A stretch of 47,704 nucleotides of DNA. It comes from Pseudomonadota bacterium. Lineage in GTDB: Bacteria; Pseudomonadota; Alphaproteobacteria; Sphingomonadales; Sphingomonadaceae. Under the pieces are notes generated by a model, which ran no database searches, was not told the origin of the DNA, and was given only the letters and a program-made list of their open reading frames with translations. Of this stretch, positions 32,874 to 41,967 are shown in pieces (the first letter of the stretch is position 1; the number at the start of each line of letters is the position of its first letter). The stretch lies in the NCBI GenBank assembly GCA_023387085.1, contig JAEWIL010000215.1, positions 1-47,704 on the forward strand, read 5' to 3'. Both the position numbers and the translations under genes were made by a program.

Positions 32874-33041
32874 GCACCCCTCCCCTATAGCCTGGGAAAA
32901 TCGGTGCGACCCACTGACGATTTTGTCGTTGACCGACCTCGCGGGTGAAAGGCTACACCATCGTTGGGTAAAGGCAAGACGCGAGCGCGTGCGCTTCATA
33001 TTTTTTGATGCGCCGCACAACAGGGAAAGACGGGCACAAAG

Positions 33042-33980
33042 ATGAACGAGAGCAAGAAGATGGCCAGCGCGATGACGCCCATCAATCGAGCCATCCTGAT
33101 CACCGCCTTCCTGCTGCTGGTCGCGGCGATAGGCTATGCAATATGGCGCGATTCCGCCGGTTCGACGCCGCAAACAGGATCAAAAGCCGCAGCATCGTCC
33201 GACGATCAGCTCGCCGCGCTGGAAGCCCGCACACAGCGCGAACCGAACAGCGCCGAGGCCTGGACCGCATTGGGCGCGGCGCGATTCGACCTCAGCGATT
33301 ATCCCGGTGCTACAGCCGCCTATGAAAGAGCTACGGCGCTTTCGCCCGATTCGGCAGGGCTTTGGTCGGCGCTGGGCGAGGCGCGCGTGATGGCGAGCGA
33401 CCGCGATCCGATGCCGGCTGCGGCGCTCGAGGCGTTCGACAAGGCAATCGCCCTCGACGCGAAGGATCCCCGCGCGCGCTATTTTCTCGCGGTCAAAAAG
33501 GACATCGGGGGAGATCATAAGGGTGCGATCGACGACTGGTTCGCGCTGCTGGCCGACACCCCGCAAGGTGCCCCGTGGGAGGCCGATCTGCGCCGGACGA
33601 TCGAGCAGGTCGGCGCGATCCACAAGATCGACGTCGCCATGCGGCTCGCAAACACGCAGGCACGGCCCCTGAAGCCCGAGGAAATGCCGGTTGCCGCTCG
33701 CGCGATCCCGGGGCCGAGCCGCGCCGACATGGAAGCGGCTTCGCAGCTTCCCAAGGGGCAGCAGGATCAGATGATCGAGGGCATGGTGAGCGGCCTCGAG
33801 TCGAAGCTGAAGGCCGACCCGTCAAACGTCGATCGCTGGATCATGCTGATGCGAAGCCGGATGACACTGGGCGAAAGTGCAAAGGCCGCGAAGGCGCTTA
33901 AGGACGGCATCGCGGCCAATCCGGCAGCAGCAGCGCGGCTGAAGGCGCAAGCGCAGATGCTCGGGGTGCCGGGGGCATAA
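33042..33980 (+). CDS. TPR protein, CcmI/CycH-like cytochrome c biogenesis factor
   Basis: A 312-residue protein with one N-terminal membrane segment (about 16-35, AILITAFLLLVAAIGYAIWR) and periplasmic TPR repeats: NSAEAWTALGAARFDLSDYP, PDSAGLWSALGEARV, DPRARYFLAVKKDIGGDHKG. The pattern and the closing WEADL-type segment are close to the C-terminal TPR half of CcmH/CycH (CcmI), which holds apocytochromes for haem ligation. No other ccm gene is near, so it could instead be a generic TPR scaffold. It is divergent from gdhA and about 1.6 kb from the multihaem operon, a suggestive but not decisive link. The start is taken at 33042; Met at 33060 or 33072 is possible. Confidence 0.75.
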   Translation: MNESKKMASAMTPINRAILITAFLLLVAAIGYAIWRDSAGSTPQTGSKAAASSDDQLAALEARTQREPNSAEAWTALGAARFDLSDYPGATAAYERATALSPDSAGLWSALGEARVMASDRDPMPAAALEAFDKAIALDAKDPRARYFLAVKKDIGGDHKGAIDDWFALLADTPQGAPWEADLRRTIEQVGAIHKIDVAMRLANTQARPLKPEEMPVAARAIPGPSRADMEAASQLPKGQQDQMIEGMVSGLESKLKADPSNVDRWIMLMRSRMTLGESAKAAKALKDGIAANPAAAARLKAQAQMLGVPGA

Positions 33981-34161
33981 TTGCCGTTGGCGCCGGACCG
34001 CGAAACATCTATATTGTCCCCGCTGTGGGGGGAACCATAATAATAGGTCGCCGCAGCAATAAGCCGCGAGACGCTTCGGGCGTATCGCCTGGGACAGCCG
34101 TCCACTCTGTATCGGGCCTCGTGGTCTAGACTTCCTACCGGATCTACCGGCGGATCTCAGC

Positions 34162-37100
34162 CTATCCCGCCATCAGCGCCGCATTGCCGCCCGCCGCGGT
34201 AATGTCGGTGCTGATCGACTTCTCTTCGGCGAAGCGGTGCAGATAGTGCGGGCCGCCTGCTTTCGGGCCGGTTCCCGACAGGCCACGCCCGCCGAAGGGC
34301 TGCGAGCCGACGATCGCGCCGATCTGATTGCGGTTGACATAGACATTGCCAACCTGCGCGCGCGCCGCGATGTGGGCGGCGACGCCGTCGATGCGCGTGT
34401 GAACGCCGAGCGTCAGGCCATAACCCGAGGCGTTGATCGCATCGATCAGCGCATCGAGTTCACCGCCTTTCCACGTCGCGACGTGCAGCACCGGGCCGAA
34501 AATTTCGCGCTTGAGATCGGTCACGTCGTCAACGCGGATCATCACCGGCGGTATGAAATGGCCTCCTGCGGGCAGATTCGTGCGGACCGCTTCGGCGATC
34601 ACGCGGCCCGCCGCGCGCGCTTCGGCGACATAGGCAGCAATATTGGCCTGCGCCTCTTCATCGATGATCGGGCCGACGTCGGTCGCAAGCAACGCCGGAT
34701 CGCCCACATTGAGTTCGGCCATCGCTCCCGCAACCATCTCGATCATCGTTTCTGCGACATCCTCCTGCACGCAGAGCAGGCGGAGCGCCGAACAACGCTG
34801 GCCGGCCGACTGGAAGGCCGATGCAACGGCGTCACGCGCAACCTGTTCGGGGAGCGCGGTCGAATCGACAATCATCGCATTCGCGCCGCCAGTCTCCGCG
34901 ATCAGCGTTGCGATCGGACCGTCGCGCCCGGCAAGACTGCGATTGATCGCGCGCGCGACCTCGGTCGATCCGGTGAAAGCGACACCGATGATGTCGTCAT
35001 GACCCGTCAGCGCCGCACCGACCGTCTCGCCGCGGCCGGGGAGGAAATGGAGCACATCGCCCGGAACGCCGGCTTCCAGCAGCAGTTCGACCGCGGCATG
35101 CGCGATCAGCGGAGTCTGTTCGGCGGGCTTGGCGAGGACGCTGTTGCCCGCGGCGAGCGCCGCCGACACCTGCCCCAGGAAGATCGCGAGAGGGAAATTC
35201 CACGGGCTGATGCAGGTAAAGACGCCCTTGCCCTCGAGGATCAGTTCGTTGCGCTCGCCCGTCGGGCCCGGAAGCGTGACCGGATAGGTGAAATCGGCAC
35301 GCGCTTGCGCCGCATAATAACGCAGGAAATCGACCGCCTCGCGCACTTCTGCGATCGCATCGACGAGCGTCTTCCCGGCTTCGTCGATCGCAAGACCCAG
35401 GAAGAAGGCGTCGCGTTCCTCAAGAAGATCGGCGGCGCGCTCGAGCCGTTCGGCGCGGAAAGCGCCGCCGGCAAGGCTCCAATTGTCGTGCGCGCGGCGC
35501 GCAGCCGCGACCGCGGCATCGACGGCTTTGGCATCGGCCTCGATCACCCGGCCAACGACAGCCCCGTTCGCAGGATTACGGACCGGCTCGGCCTTACCGC
35601 CTTGTGCGGCGCCTCCGACGATCGGCGTGGCGACGAGGTCGGTCCGGCGCGCGCCATCGATCGCCGCGACGAGGCGTTCGGGTACCCCCGGATCGCCAAG
35701 GTCATAGCCGTGCGAATTGCGCCGCACGGGATCGAGAAGGTGGAGCCCGGTCGGAATTTTCGACGGCACGCTTGCGATAGCGCGCGGATCGACCGCGAGT
35801 TCTTCCGCCGTGACGTCGGGATCGGAGAATTGATGGACGAAACTGCTGTTGGCCCCATTTTCAAGCAAACGGCGAACCAGGTAGGCGAGCAGGTCGCGGT
35901 GCGTGCCCACCGGCGCATAGACGCGCACCGGGCGCGGCGGCGGCGCGAGCGCGACGACCGCGTCATGCGCGCCCTCGCCCATCCCGTGGAGCCGTTGCAG
36001 CTCGTAATCGGCGCCCGAGAACAGCTCGGTCACGAAGGCAAGCGTCATCGCATTGTGGCTGGCGAAGGCCGGGAAGAGGCAATCCTGGCAATCGCGCAAT
36101 ATCTGCGCGCACGCCATGTAGTTGAGATCGGTATGGTTCTTCGCCGTGAAGACCGGGAAGTCGCCCAGTCCCAAGGTCTGCGCGCGCTTGATCTCGGTAT
36201 CCCAATAGGCGCCTTTGACGAGGCGCATCGACAGTTTGACGCCGCGCTGGCGCGCGCGATCGGCGACCCAGCGGATCACTTCGGGTGCGCGTTTCTGATA
36301 GGATTGGATGACGATGCCAAGCCCGGTCCAGCCATCGGCGATCCCGGCATCGATCAACGCGCCATAGACGTCGAGGTGAGGTTCGAGCCGGTCGCTTTCC
36401 TCGGCGTCGATCATCAAGGGTACGTTGACGTCGCGCGCCGCCCGCGCGAGTTCGATCACCCGCGGGATCAGCTCCTCGCGCACCCGCTGCCCCTGCAAAT
36501 ATTCGTAGCGCGGGTGGAGCGCCGACAGCTTGATCGAGATACCGTGATTGACGAAAGGATCGCCCGATTTCGCGCCCTTGCCGATCCGGGCGATCGCATT
36601 CGCATAGCTGTCGTAATAGCGCGCGGCATCCTCCGCAGTGCGCGCCGCTTCGCCAAGCATGTCGAAGCTCGCCAGCTCCGCCTTCTCCTTGTCGGCGCGC
36701 TTGACCGCGGCATCGATCGTCTCGCCCATGACGAACTGCTGGCCGAGCATCTTCATCGCCGCGAGCGCTGCCTGCCGGATCACCGGCTCGCCCGATCGGC
36801 GAATCATCGATTTCAGCAGCGAGAGCGGATTGGCGCGGCTGCCCATGGCGTCGAGCATCAGTGTCGCCGAGCCGAGCGAAAGCCCGCGCGCCGAAAGTGC
36901 GACGATCAGGGGGCTGTCCTCATCCTCGCCTTCGCGCCAGTGACGCCCGGCGATCTTGTCGCGGATCAGCGCGTTCGCGGTCGCGCTGTCGGGAACGCGA
37001 AGCAGTGCCTCGGCAAGGCACATGAGTACGACGCCCTCTTCCGTCGACAGGCGGTAGCGGTTCATCAGTTGCGCGACGAGCGTCTCGCGGTCGCCCTCGG

Positions 37101-37254
37101 CCTTTGCCTTGCGGATCAACGCGAGCCCGCGCTCGGTCGTTGCCGCGACGGTCGCGGGCGAACGGGCAAGCTCGACGCGGAGATCGGCCACGATATCGGT
37201 TTCGGAACGGCGGGCGAGGGCGCGAATGGCGGCACGGTCGGCAGGTCGGGTCAT
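34162..37254 (-). CDS. putA: Bifunctional proline dehydrogenase / glutamate-semialdehyde dehydrogenase
   Basis: A 1030-residue PutA that oxidises proline to glutamate in two steps with substrate channelling. Order: an N-terminal helical arm without a ribbon-helix-helix DNA-binding domain; PRODH barrel (about 130-470, with LVKGAYWDTEIKRAQ and YAPVGTHRDLLAYLVRRLLE); and ALDH domain (about 530-1000, with NPANGAVVG, GNSVLAKPAEQTPLIAHAA, FTGSTEV, ETGGANAMIVD and the catalytic Cys in SAGQRCSALR). This is the short type A, like Bradyrhizobium PutA (about 1000 residues), which cannot repress its own gene; the divergent Lrp-type regulator takes that role. The start at 37254 is at the family boundary; upstream Met was rejected. 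Confidence 0.96.
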   Translation of the reverse strand: MTRPADRAAIRALARRSETDIVADLRVELARSPATVAATTERGLALIRKAKAEGDRETLVAQLMNRYRLSTEEGVVLMCLAEALLRVPDSATANALIRDKIAGRHWREGEDEDSPLIVALSARGLSLGSATLMLDAMGSRANPLSLLKSMIRRSGEPVIRQAALAAMKMLGQQFVMGETIDAAVKRADKEKAELASFDMLGEAARTAEDAARYYDSYANAIARIGKGAKSGDPFVNHGISIKLSALHPRYEYLQGQRVREELIPRVIELARAARDVNVPLMIDAEESDRLEPHLDVYGALIDAGIADGWTGLGIVIQSYQKRAPEVIRWVADRARQRGVKLSMRLVKGAYWDTEIKRAQTLGLGDFPVFTAKNHTDLNYMACAQILRDCQDCLFPAFASHNAMTLAFVTELFSGADYELQRLHGMGEGAHDAVVALAPPPRPVRVYAPVGTHRDLLAYLVRRLLENGANSSFVHQFSDPDVTAEELAVDPRAIASVPSKIPTGLHLLDPVRRNSHGYDLGDPGVPERLVAAIDGARRTDLVATPIVGGAAQGGKAEPVRNPANGAVVGRVIEADAKAVDAAVAAARRAHDNWSLAGGAFRAERLERAADLLEERDAFFLGLAIDEAGKTLVDAIAEVREAVDFLRYYAAQARADFTYPVTLPGPTGERNELILEGKGVFTCISPWNFPLAIFLGQVSAALAAGNSVLAKPAEQTPLIAHAAVELLLEAGVPGDVLHFLPGRGETVGAALTGHDDIIGVAFTGSTEVARAINRSLAGRDGPIATLIAETGGANAMIVDSTALPEQVARDAVASAFQSAGQRCSALRLLCVQEDVAETMIEMVAGAMAELNVGDPALLATDVGPIIDEEAQANIAAYVAEARAAGRVIAEAVRTNLPAGGHFIPPVMIRVDDVTDLKREIFGPVLHVATWKGGELDALIDAINASGYGLTLGVHTRIDGVAAHIAARAQVGNVYVNRNQIGAIVGSQPFGGRGLSGTGPKAGGPHYLHRFAEEKSISTDITAAGGNAALMAG

Positions 37255-37352
37255 GACCCTCCCATAGCATATCCCGATGCGGCGATCAGCCTTCAATGGC
37301 GCGAACAAGATTATCTTTTGACTGAATTTTCAAACAGACTTAGTCGAATGAT
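37255..37352. promoter_or_regulatory. Divergent putA / lrp-type regulator promoter region
   Basis: 98 bases, AT-rich in the half next to the regulator (around 37308-37352, with TTTTGACTGAATTTTCAAAC). This is a typical setting for Lrp-family operators that activate a proline-inducible putA promoter. Exact -35/-10 boxes cannot be assigned safely. Confidence 0.5.
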
Positions 37353-37823
37353 ATGAAAAATAACTCATCGATAGTACAATTGGATGATTTCGACCGGAAG
37401 ATTCTCGCCATCATGGGGCGCGACGGGCGGATCACCTTCACCCAGCTGGCGCAGCAGGTGGGGCTGTCCAAGACGCCCTGCCAGCAGCGGGTGAAGCGGC
37501 TGGTCGACAGCGGACTGATCACCGGCTTTCGCGCTATCGTCGATCCGGCAAAGGTCGGTCTCGACCATGTCGCTTTCACCGAGGTCAAGCTGTCGGACAC
37601 GCGCGAAGAGGCGCTGCGCCAGTTCAACAATGCGGTGCGGCAGATTCCCGAGGTCGAGGAATGTCACATGATCGCGAGCAGCTTCGACTATCTGCTCAAG
37701 GTCCGTACCCCCGACATTCGCCGCTATCGCATCGTGCTCGGCGAAAAAATCTCCAGCCTGCCGCATGTCGCGAATACGTCGACCTTCGTCGCGATGGAGA
37801 CGATCCTGGAATCGGCGCGCTAA
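37353..37823 (+). CDS. Lrp/AsnC-family regulator, probable PutR
   Basis: A 156-residue feast/famine regulator: N-terminal helix-turn-helix (DFDRKILAIMGRDGRITFTQ, LAQQVGLSKTPCQQRVKRLV, DSGLITGFRAIVDP) and a C-terminal RAM/AsnC effector domain (HMIASSFDYLLKVRTPDIRR). It is divergent from putA, the arrangement of putR-putA in Agrobacterium, Rhodobacter and relatives, where the protein activates putA in response to proline. That specific role is inferred from position and family. It starts with ATG at 37353. Length is normal. Confidence 0.92.
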   Translation: MKNNSSIVQLDDFDRKILAIMGRDGRITFTQLAQQVGLSKTPCQQRVKRLVDSGLITGFRAIVDPAKVGLDHVAFTEVKLSDTREEALRQFNNAVRQIPEVEECHMIASSFDYLLKVRTPDIRRYRIVLGEKISSLPHVANTSTFVAMETILESAR

Positions 37824-37936
37824 GCGACCGCGTCGAGATCCCAGGCCCAAGTCCGGGACTTCGTCCGAGATAACGGCGCTTCAGGCGAAAGCCTCCCGTA
37901 CGTGGCCCGGCAAACAGCGCGCGTCGGCAGAAGCCG

Positions 37937-38071
37937 TTAGCAGTTGCCCTTGACCCCGTCGGCGCAGTCGCCAACCGATTCGACGTCTTTGGCTGCACCA
38001 TGAACCGTGTTGCAGGCAGACAGCGCGAACATCGAACTGCCAAGTACGAAAAGTGTCAGAAATTTCTTCAT
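37937..38071 (-). CDS. Entericidin A/B-like small lipoprotein
   Basis: A 44-residue protein: start MKKFLTLFVLGSSMFALSAC with lipobox LSA-C20, then NTVHGAAKDVESVGDCADG. This matches the entericidin EcnA/EcnB family of small cell-envelope lipoproteins. A GGGAGAAAG ribosome site lies upstream of the ATG, and the stop is TAA at 37937-37939. Entericidins were described as antidote/toxin-like peptides in enterics; in sphingomonads they are common single genes of unknown role. Confidence 0.88.
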   Translation of the reverse strand: MKKFLTLFVLGSSMFALSACNTVHGAAKDVESVGDCADGVKGNC

Positions 38072-38359
38072 CGTCTTTCTCCCACGGTGAGACGAACTGC
38101 CCACCGCCGGGAACTACGACCCTTGGCAGCGATTGTTCCGTCGCATCAGTCACATGCTAGCCAAAGCGTTCGAAATGCTCGCCCGGCTGACGGCTTTGGT
38201 TGCCACACTCCAAGAATCGGCTGCCCGTCATCCACCCCGCTGGCCTGCCTCAATACCATTGACCGGAGCCGCAGATCGCGGCAAAGGCGGTGCCCTTCGA
38301 TCGCTCCTGATAAAACCATTGTGGAAAATGGCTTGAAATTACAGTTAAGTGATTGAAAT

Positions 38360-38433
38360 GCGGGTGTAGCTCAATGGTAGAGCAGAAGCTTCCCAAGCTT
38401 ACGACGAGGGTTCGATTCCCTTCACCCGCTCCA
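38360..38433 (+). tRNA. tRNA-Gly (anticodon CCC)
   Basis: GCGGGTG (38360-38366) pairs with CACCCGC (38423-38429), then discriminator T and an encoded CCA (38431-38433). The anticodon loop TTCCCAA has CCC at 38392-38394; the top anticodon-stem pair (G-A) is mismatched, the rest pairs. The T-loop GGTTCGATTCC is intact. The last 35 bases overlap, on the opposite strand, the 3' end of the transglutaminase gene. Confidence 0.96.
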
Positions 38434-39196
38434 CCTTCACCGCCTGATCGACCAGCCATATCTCGCTGTACGCGGTGAGGAAGGCAATGTCGGCGGCATC
38501 GCGGCCGACGCAGATGCGCGCGGTTTCGTTCGGCTTCGTCATCCCGGTCGCATCGACCATGTGCCAATCGCCATCGAGATAGACTTCGGCAACGGCGTGA
38601 AAATCCTGCGGCTCCACCCCGAGCGCATAGACGCTCGCCATGCGCGCGGGGATATGCGCCGCGCGCGCGAGCGCGATCATTACATGTGCATAGTCGCGGC
38701 ACACCCCGCGACGCTCGACGAAACTGTCGAGCGCGCCGGTCTCCGCATCGCTCGATCCCGTCACGTAGGTGAAACGGCTTTCGATCCAGTCGCGCATCCG
38801 CGCAATTTTTTCGCCGCCCTGCAGTTCGCCGAAGCGGCGTTCGACGAAGGCGTGAAACTTGTTCGACGGGCAATAGCGCGATTCGTTGAGATAGGGGACC
38901 GCTGCGGCTGGCAGGCGGTGCAGTGGAACCTCGGCCAGTGTGCTGACGTCGACGTCGGCCCGGTCGATCGCAACGCGCGCGCGATAGTCGACGCCCAGGC
39001 TGCCCGCGCGGTGCAGCCAGATCGGCTCGCCAATGCCGTCGGCGGCGGGCACGCGTGCGACATAGTCGGGATTGCCGAGGTCGAGCGAGGTCTGTTCGAC
39101 CTGCTGGCCGTGCCCGTCCGCGGCCTCGATCTGCAACATCAAATCGACGGGCTCCGACAGGCGATAATTTAGGGAGGCGGAAATTTCGAGTTTCAT
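38399..39196 (-). CDS. Transglutaminase-like cysteine protease-fold protein
   Basis: A 265-residue protein with an N-terminal beta domain (1-~110, Transglut_N type) and a transglutaminase core: catalytic C166 in RRGVCRDYAHVMIALARAAH, H200 in FHAVAEVYLDGDW and D215 in MVDAT. In bacteria such proteins are thought to be peptidases or amide-bond enzymes, often near proteasome-like or alpha-E genes; none of those is seen here. No signal peptide is evident. The last ten residues (ERVKGIEPSS) are read from the antisense strand of tRNA-Gly(CCC), whose 3' end overlaps this gene by 35 bases; the TAA at 38399-38401 is the first stop in frame. Confidence 0.88.
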   Translation of the reverse strand: MKLEISASLNYRLSEPVDLMLQIEAADGHGQQVEQTSLDLGNPDYVARVPAADGIGEPIWLHRAGSLGVDYRARVAIDRADVDVSTLAEVPLHRLPAAAVPYLNESRYCPSNKFHAFVERRFGELQGGEKIARMRDWIESRFTYVTGSSDAETGALDSFVERRGVCRDYAHVMIALARAAHIPARMASVYALGVEPQDFHAVAEVYLDGDWHMVDATGMTKPNETARICVGRDAADIAFLTAYSEIWLVDQAVKVERVKGIEPSS

Positions 39197-39256
39197 CTAT
39201 CGGCAACGCACGACGAGGGGATCGGTGCCGCTAATGACAGTTGAGGAAAATCACAA

Positions 39257-40495
39257 GTGACGCCGGCGCGCACCATTCCATTCATCGTCGTCACCATCTT
39301 CATCGACGCGATCGGCTTCGGCATCATCATGCCGGTGTTGCCGCAACTCGTCATGGAGGTCGGCAAGATCGACTTGCCGCATGCGATCGAGGTCGGCGCA
39401 TGGATCGGGCTGGTGATGGCGATCGCGACCTTCATCGCCGCACCGGTTCTCGGCAATCTGTCCGACCGCTTCGGACGGCGGCGCGTTTTGCTGCTCTCGC
39501 TCGGCGGGCTGGCGGCCGATTATAGCTTGCTGACCGTTGTCGGCACATTGCCGTGGCTGTTCGTCGCGCGGGCGATTTCGGGCGTCTTCGGCGGCAGCTA
39601 TGGCGCGGCGCAGGCGGCGATCGCCGACATTACAAAGCCCGAAGAGCGCGCGCGCAATTTCGGCTTTGTCGGCGCGGCATTCGGCGTTGGTTTCGTCGTC
39701 GGCCCCGCAATCGGCGGCTTCCTTGGCGAACTCAGTCCGCGCGCGCCGTTCGTCGCGGCGGCGATCCTGGCGGCGGCGAACATGCTCTATGGGCTGATCG
39801 TCTTTCCCGAGACGCTGCCCAAGGAGCGCCGACGCGTTTTCGACTGGCGTCGCGCCAACCCGCTGGGAGCGTTCAAGACGATGCGCGGACTGACCGGCAT
39901 GAGCGGGATCGCGACTGTGCTGGTGCTCTGGCAGATCGCGAGCCTGGTCTATCCGATGACGTGGAGCTTTTACTGCATCGCGCAGCTCGGCTGGACGCCG
40001 GGGATGATCGGGGCAAGCCTGGCCGCGGTCGGCGTCATGATCGCACTGGGGCAGGTCTTCGTCGTCGGCCCCGCGGTCGCACGTTTCGGCGAGCGCGATG
40101 CGGCGACGCTCGGCATTCTCGTCGCGGTGGCGGTCTATGTGGGCTATGCTTTCACCACCTCGACCATCGGCGCCTTCCTGTTGCTGGTCCCTGTCGCATT
40201 GCAGGCGCCGGTGCAGCCGTCGCTGATGGCGATGATGTCGCGCCGCGCGACCGCCGAAACGCAGGGAGAAGTGCAGGGCATCTCTGCGATGGCGATGGGA
40301 CTCGGCCAGCTTGCAGCGCCGATCTTGCTGACAGGAACGATGGCCTATTTTACCTCCGACAAGGCGCCGGTGCATTTTCCGGGCGCGGCCTTTGCCGTCG
40401 CGGCGCTCTTCGGGCTGCTTGCGATCCTGATGCTGCGCCGCCTGCCCCGAGTGACGCGCGGCGCCGATCAGATTCCGCCGTCGGTCACCGGATAA
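39257..40495 (+). CDS. MFS exporter, TCR/Tet type
   Basis: A 412-residue twelve-helix major facilitator. The opening (IPFIVVTIFIDAIGFGIIMP) with the acidic Asp in TM1, the loop 2-3 motif GNLSDRFGRRRVL (66-78), and the later FGVGFVVGPAIGG (motif C, antiporter signature) are typical of the tetracycline-resistance (TCR/Tet) branch. The natural substrate is unknown; resistance cannot be claimed from this. The start is GTG at 39257, with TGAGGAAAA about 8 bases upstream. Its last 28 bases overlap the 3' end of the convergent CinA-like gene. Confidence 0.9.
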   Translation: MTPARTIPFIVVTIFIDAIGFGIIMPVLPQLVMEVGKIDLPHAIEVGAWIGLVMAIATFIAAPVLGNLSDRFGRRRVLLLSLGGLAADYSLLTVVGTLPWLFVARAISGVFGGSYGAAQAAIADITKPEERARNFGFVGAAFGVGFVVGPAIGGFLGELSPRAPFVAAAILAAANMLYGLIVFPETLPKERRRVFDWRRANPLGAFKTMRGLTGMSGIATVLVLWQIASLVYPMTWSFYCIAQLGWTPGMIGASLAAVGVMIALGQVFVVGPAVARFGERDAATLGILVAVAVYVGYAFTTSTIGAFLLLVPVALQAPVQPSLMAMMSRRATAETQGEVQGISAMAMGLGQLAAPILLTGTMAYFTSDKAPVHFPGAAFAVAALFGLLAILMLRRLPRVTRGADQIPPSVTG

Positions 40496-41229
40496 CCGAG
40501 CGCTTCGAGTCCGGCGGTGAGCATCGCCACGCACGCCGCGACAGCTTCGCCATTGGTCGACCGGATCACGAAATTGGCACCGGTGCGCCCGTCGCGAAAG
40601 AAGGGGAAGCTTCCGATCGCGACGCCCGGATGATCTTTCTCGCCCTGACGGAGCAGGTCGGCGACCTCGCTCTCCGGTGCCCATGCCCCGATCGTGTATG
40701 CGATGAGCGGCGCCCCGCCTTCCAGTTGACCGGTCAGCGCGTCGAGCATGCCCGCCGTAATGTGCGGGACCCCGGCCATGATGAAAAGATTGCCGACGCG
40801 GATCCCCGGCGCACCCGACATGCGGTTGGGTATCAGGTCGGCACCGTCGGGAACGCGTGCCATGCGAAGCCGCGCTTCGGTCAATTCGACACCGCGTCCG
40901 CTGTAATAGCGTTCGAGGATCGCCCGCGCCGCCGGATGGATCACGACCCCGACGCCAAGCGCCTTGGCGACCGCATCGACGGTGATATCGTCGTGCGTCG
41001 GCCCGATCCCGCCGGTGGTGAAGACATAATCGTAGCGCGCACGGATCGCATTCAGCGCATCGACGATCTCGTCCTCGACATCGGGAACGATGCGGACCTC
41101 GCGCAGGCGTATGCCTTGCACATCGAGCCAGGTCGCGATCTGCGCGACATTCTTGTCCTGCGTGCGGCCCGAGAGAATTTCGTCGCCGATCACCAGCACG
41201 GCGGCGGTCCAGATACGTTCGTCGCTCAT
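40468..41229 (-). CDS. CinA-like molybdopterin-binding (MoCF) domain protein
   Basis: A 253-residue protein with the MoaB/Mog fold of CinA N-termini: TAAVLVIGDEILSGRTQDKN, VRIVPDVEDEIVDALN, and the signature TTGGIGPTHDDITVDAVAKA. The C-terminal CinA/PncC amidase domain is absent, so it is a single-domain form, annotated as competence/damage-inducible protein A-like. The biochemical role in Alphaproteobacteria is unsettled: nucleotide-pyrophosphatase activity is known for CinA COG1058 domains. The start at 41229 fits the domain; an upstream extension was rejected. It is divergent from the GST gene that begins 100 bases away. Confidence 0.88.
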   Translation of the reverse strand: MSDERIWTAAVLVIGDEILSGRTQDKNVAQIATWLDVQGIRLREVRIVPDVEDEIVDALNAIRARYDYVFTTGGIGPTHDDITVDAVAKALGVGVVIHPAARAILERYYSGRGVELTEARLRMARVPDGADLIPNRMSGAPGIRVGNLFIMAGVPHITAGMLDALTGQLEGGAPLIAYTIGAWAPESEVADLLRQGEKDHPGVAIGSFPFFRDGRTGANFVIRSTNGEAVAACVAMLTAGLEALGYPVTDGGI

Positions 41230-41329
41230 GCCTTGCCTTAGCTCGCTGGCATGACAAAACAAGGGTGCTGGCGGGGGAAGATTGTTCCTGATATGTTCCA
41301 ACTCGATTCGTGATTCGAGGGAGAGACCA

Positions 41330-41959
41330 ATGGCCGACGAGCTGATTTTCTATACCAACCCGATGTCGCGCGGGCAGATCGTCCGCTGGATGCTCGAAGA
41401 GGTCGGCGCGCCGTACGAGACGAATATCCTGGGATATGGCACGTCGATGAAGGATGACGCCTATCTGGCGATCAATCCGATGGGCAAGGTTCCCGCGATC
41501 GTCCACGATGGAAGGGTCGTGACCGAATGCGCCGCGATCTGCGCCTATCTGGCGGATGCCTTTCCGTCGGCGGAGCTCGCGCCCGCGCCCCAAGACCGCG
41601 CCGACTATTATCGCTGGATGTTCTTTGCCGCCGGCCCGGTCGAGCAGGCGATCACCGCCAAGCATTTCGGGATCGAGCCCGACGCCGACCAGCAGCGGAT
41701 GGCGGGTTTCGGCTCGCTTGGGGCAGCGCTCGACACGCTGGAAACCGCGGTCGCGGGCAAAGCCTATGTCGCGGGCAACCGCTTCACCGCCGCCGATGTC
41801 TATGTCGGCAGCCAGATCGACTGGGGACTGCAATTCGGGACCATCCCGTCACGCCCGGCGTTCGAGGCCTATGCCAGGGGTCTGCGCGAACGCCCGGGCT
41901 ACAAGCGAGCAAAGGAAATCGACACCGCGCTGATCGCGGAGATGCAGGCGGGGCAATGA
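41330..41959 (+). CDS. Glutathione S-transferase family protein
   Basis: A 209-residue GST: thioredoxin-like N-domain (ELIFYTNPMSRGQIVRWMLE, with the likely catalytic Ser of NPMSR), cis-Pro segment NPMGKVPAIVHDGRVVTECA, and an alpha C-domain with AGKAYVAGNRFTAADVYVGS. It belongs to the beta/theta-like bacterial groups. GSTs of this sort detoxify electrophiles or act on specific catabolites; nothing in the context points to a substrate. The start at 41330 follows a GAGGGAGAG site. It differs clearly from the GST at 3661-4308. Confidence 0.88.
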   Translation: MADELIFYTNPMSRGQIVRWMLEEVGAPYETNILGYGTSMKDDAYLAINPMGKVPAIVHDGRVVTECAAICAYLADAFPSAELAPAPQDRADYYRWMFFAAGPVEQAITAKHFGIEPDADQQRMAGFGSLGAALDTLETAVAGKAYVAGNRFTAADVYVGSQIDWGLQFGTIPSRPAFEAYARGLRERPGYKRAKEIDTALIAEMQAGQ

Positions 41960-41967
41960 CCGTACCC

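Noticed and set aside
38133..38336. Small plus-strand open frame upstream of tRNA-Gly(CCC)
   Set aside because: No domain, signal or clear ribosome site; sequence looks like ordinary high-GC intergenic DNA.
39251..41833. Very long minus-strand open frame opposite the MFS and CinA-like genes
   Set aside because: It is a GC-rich shadow: Arg/His/Asp-rich, with no domains, while the opposite and alternative frames carry clear MFS and MoCF motifs.
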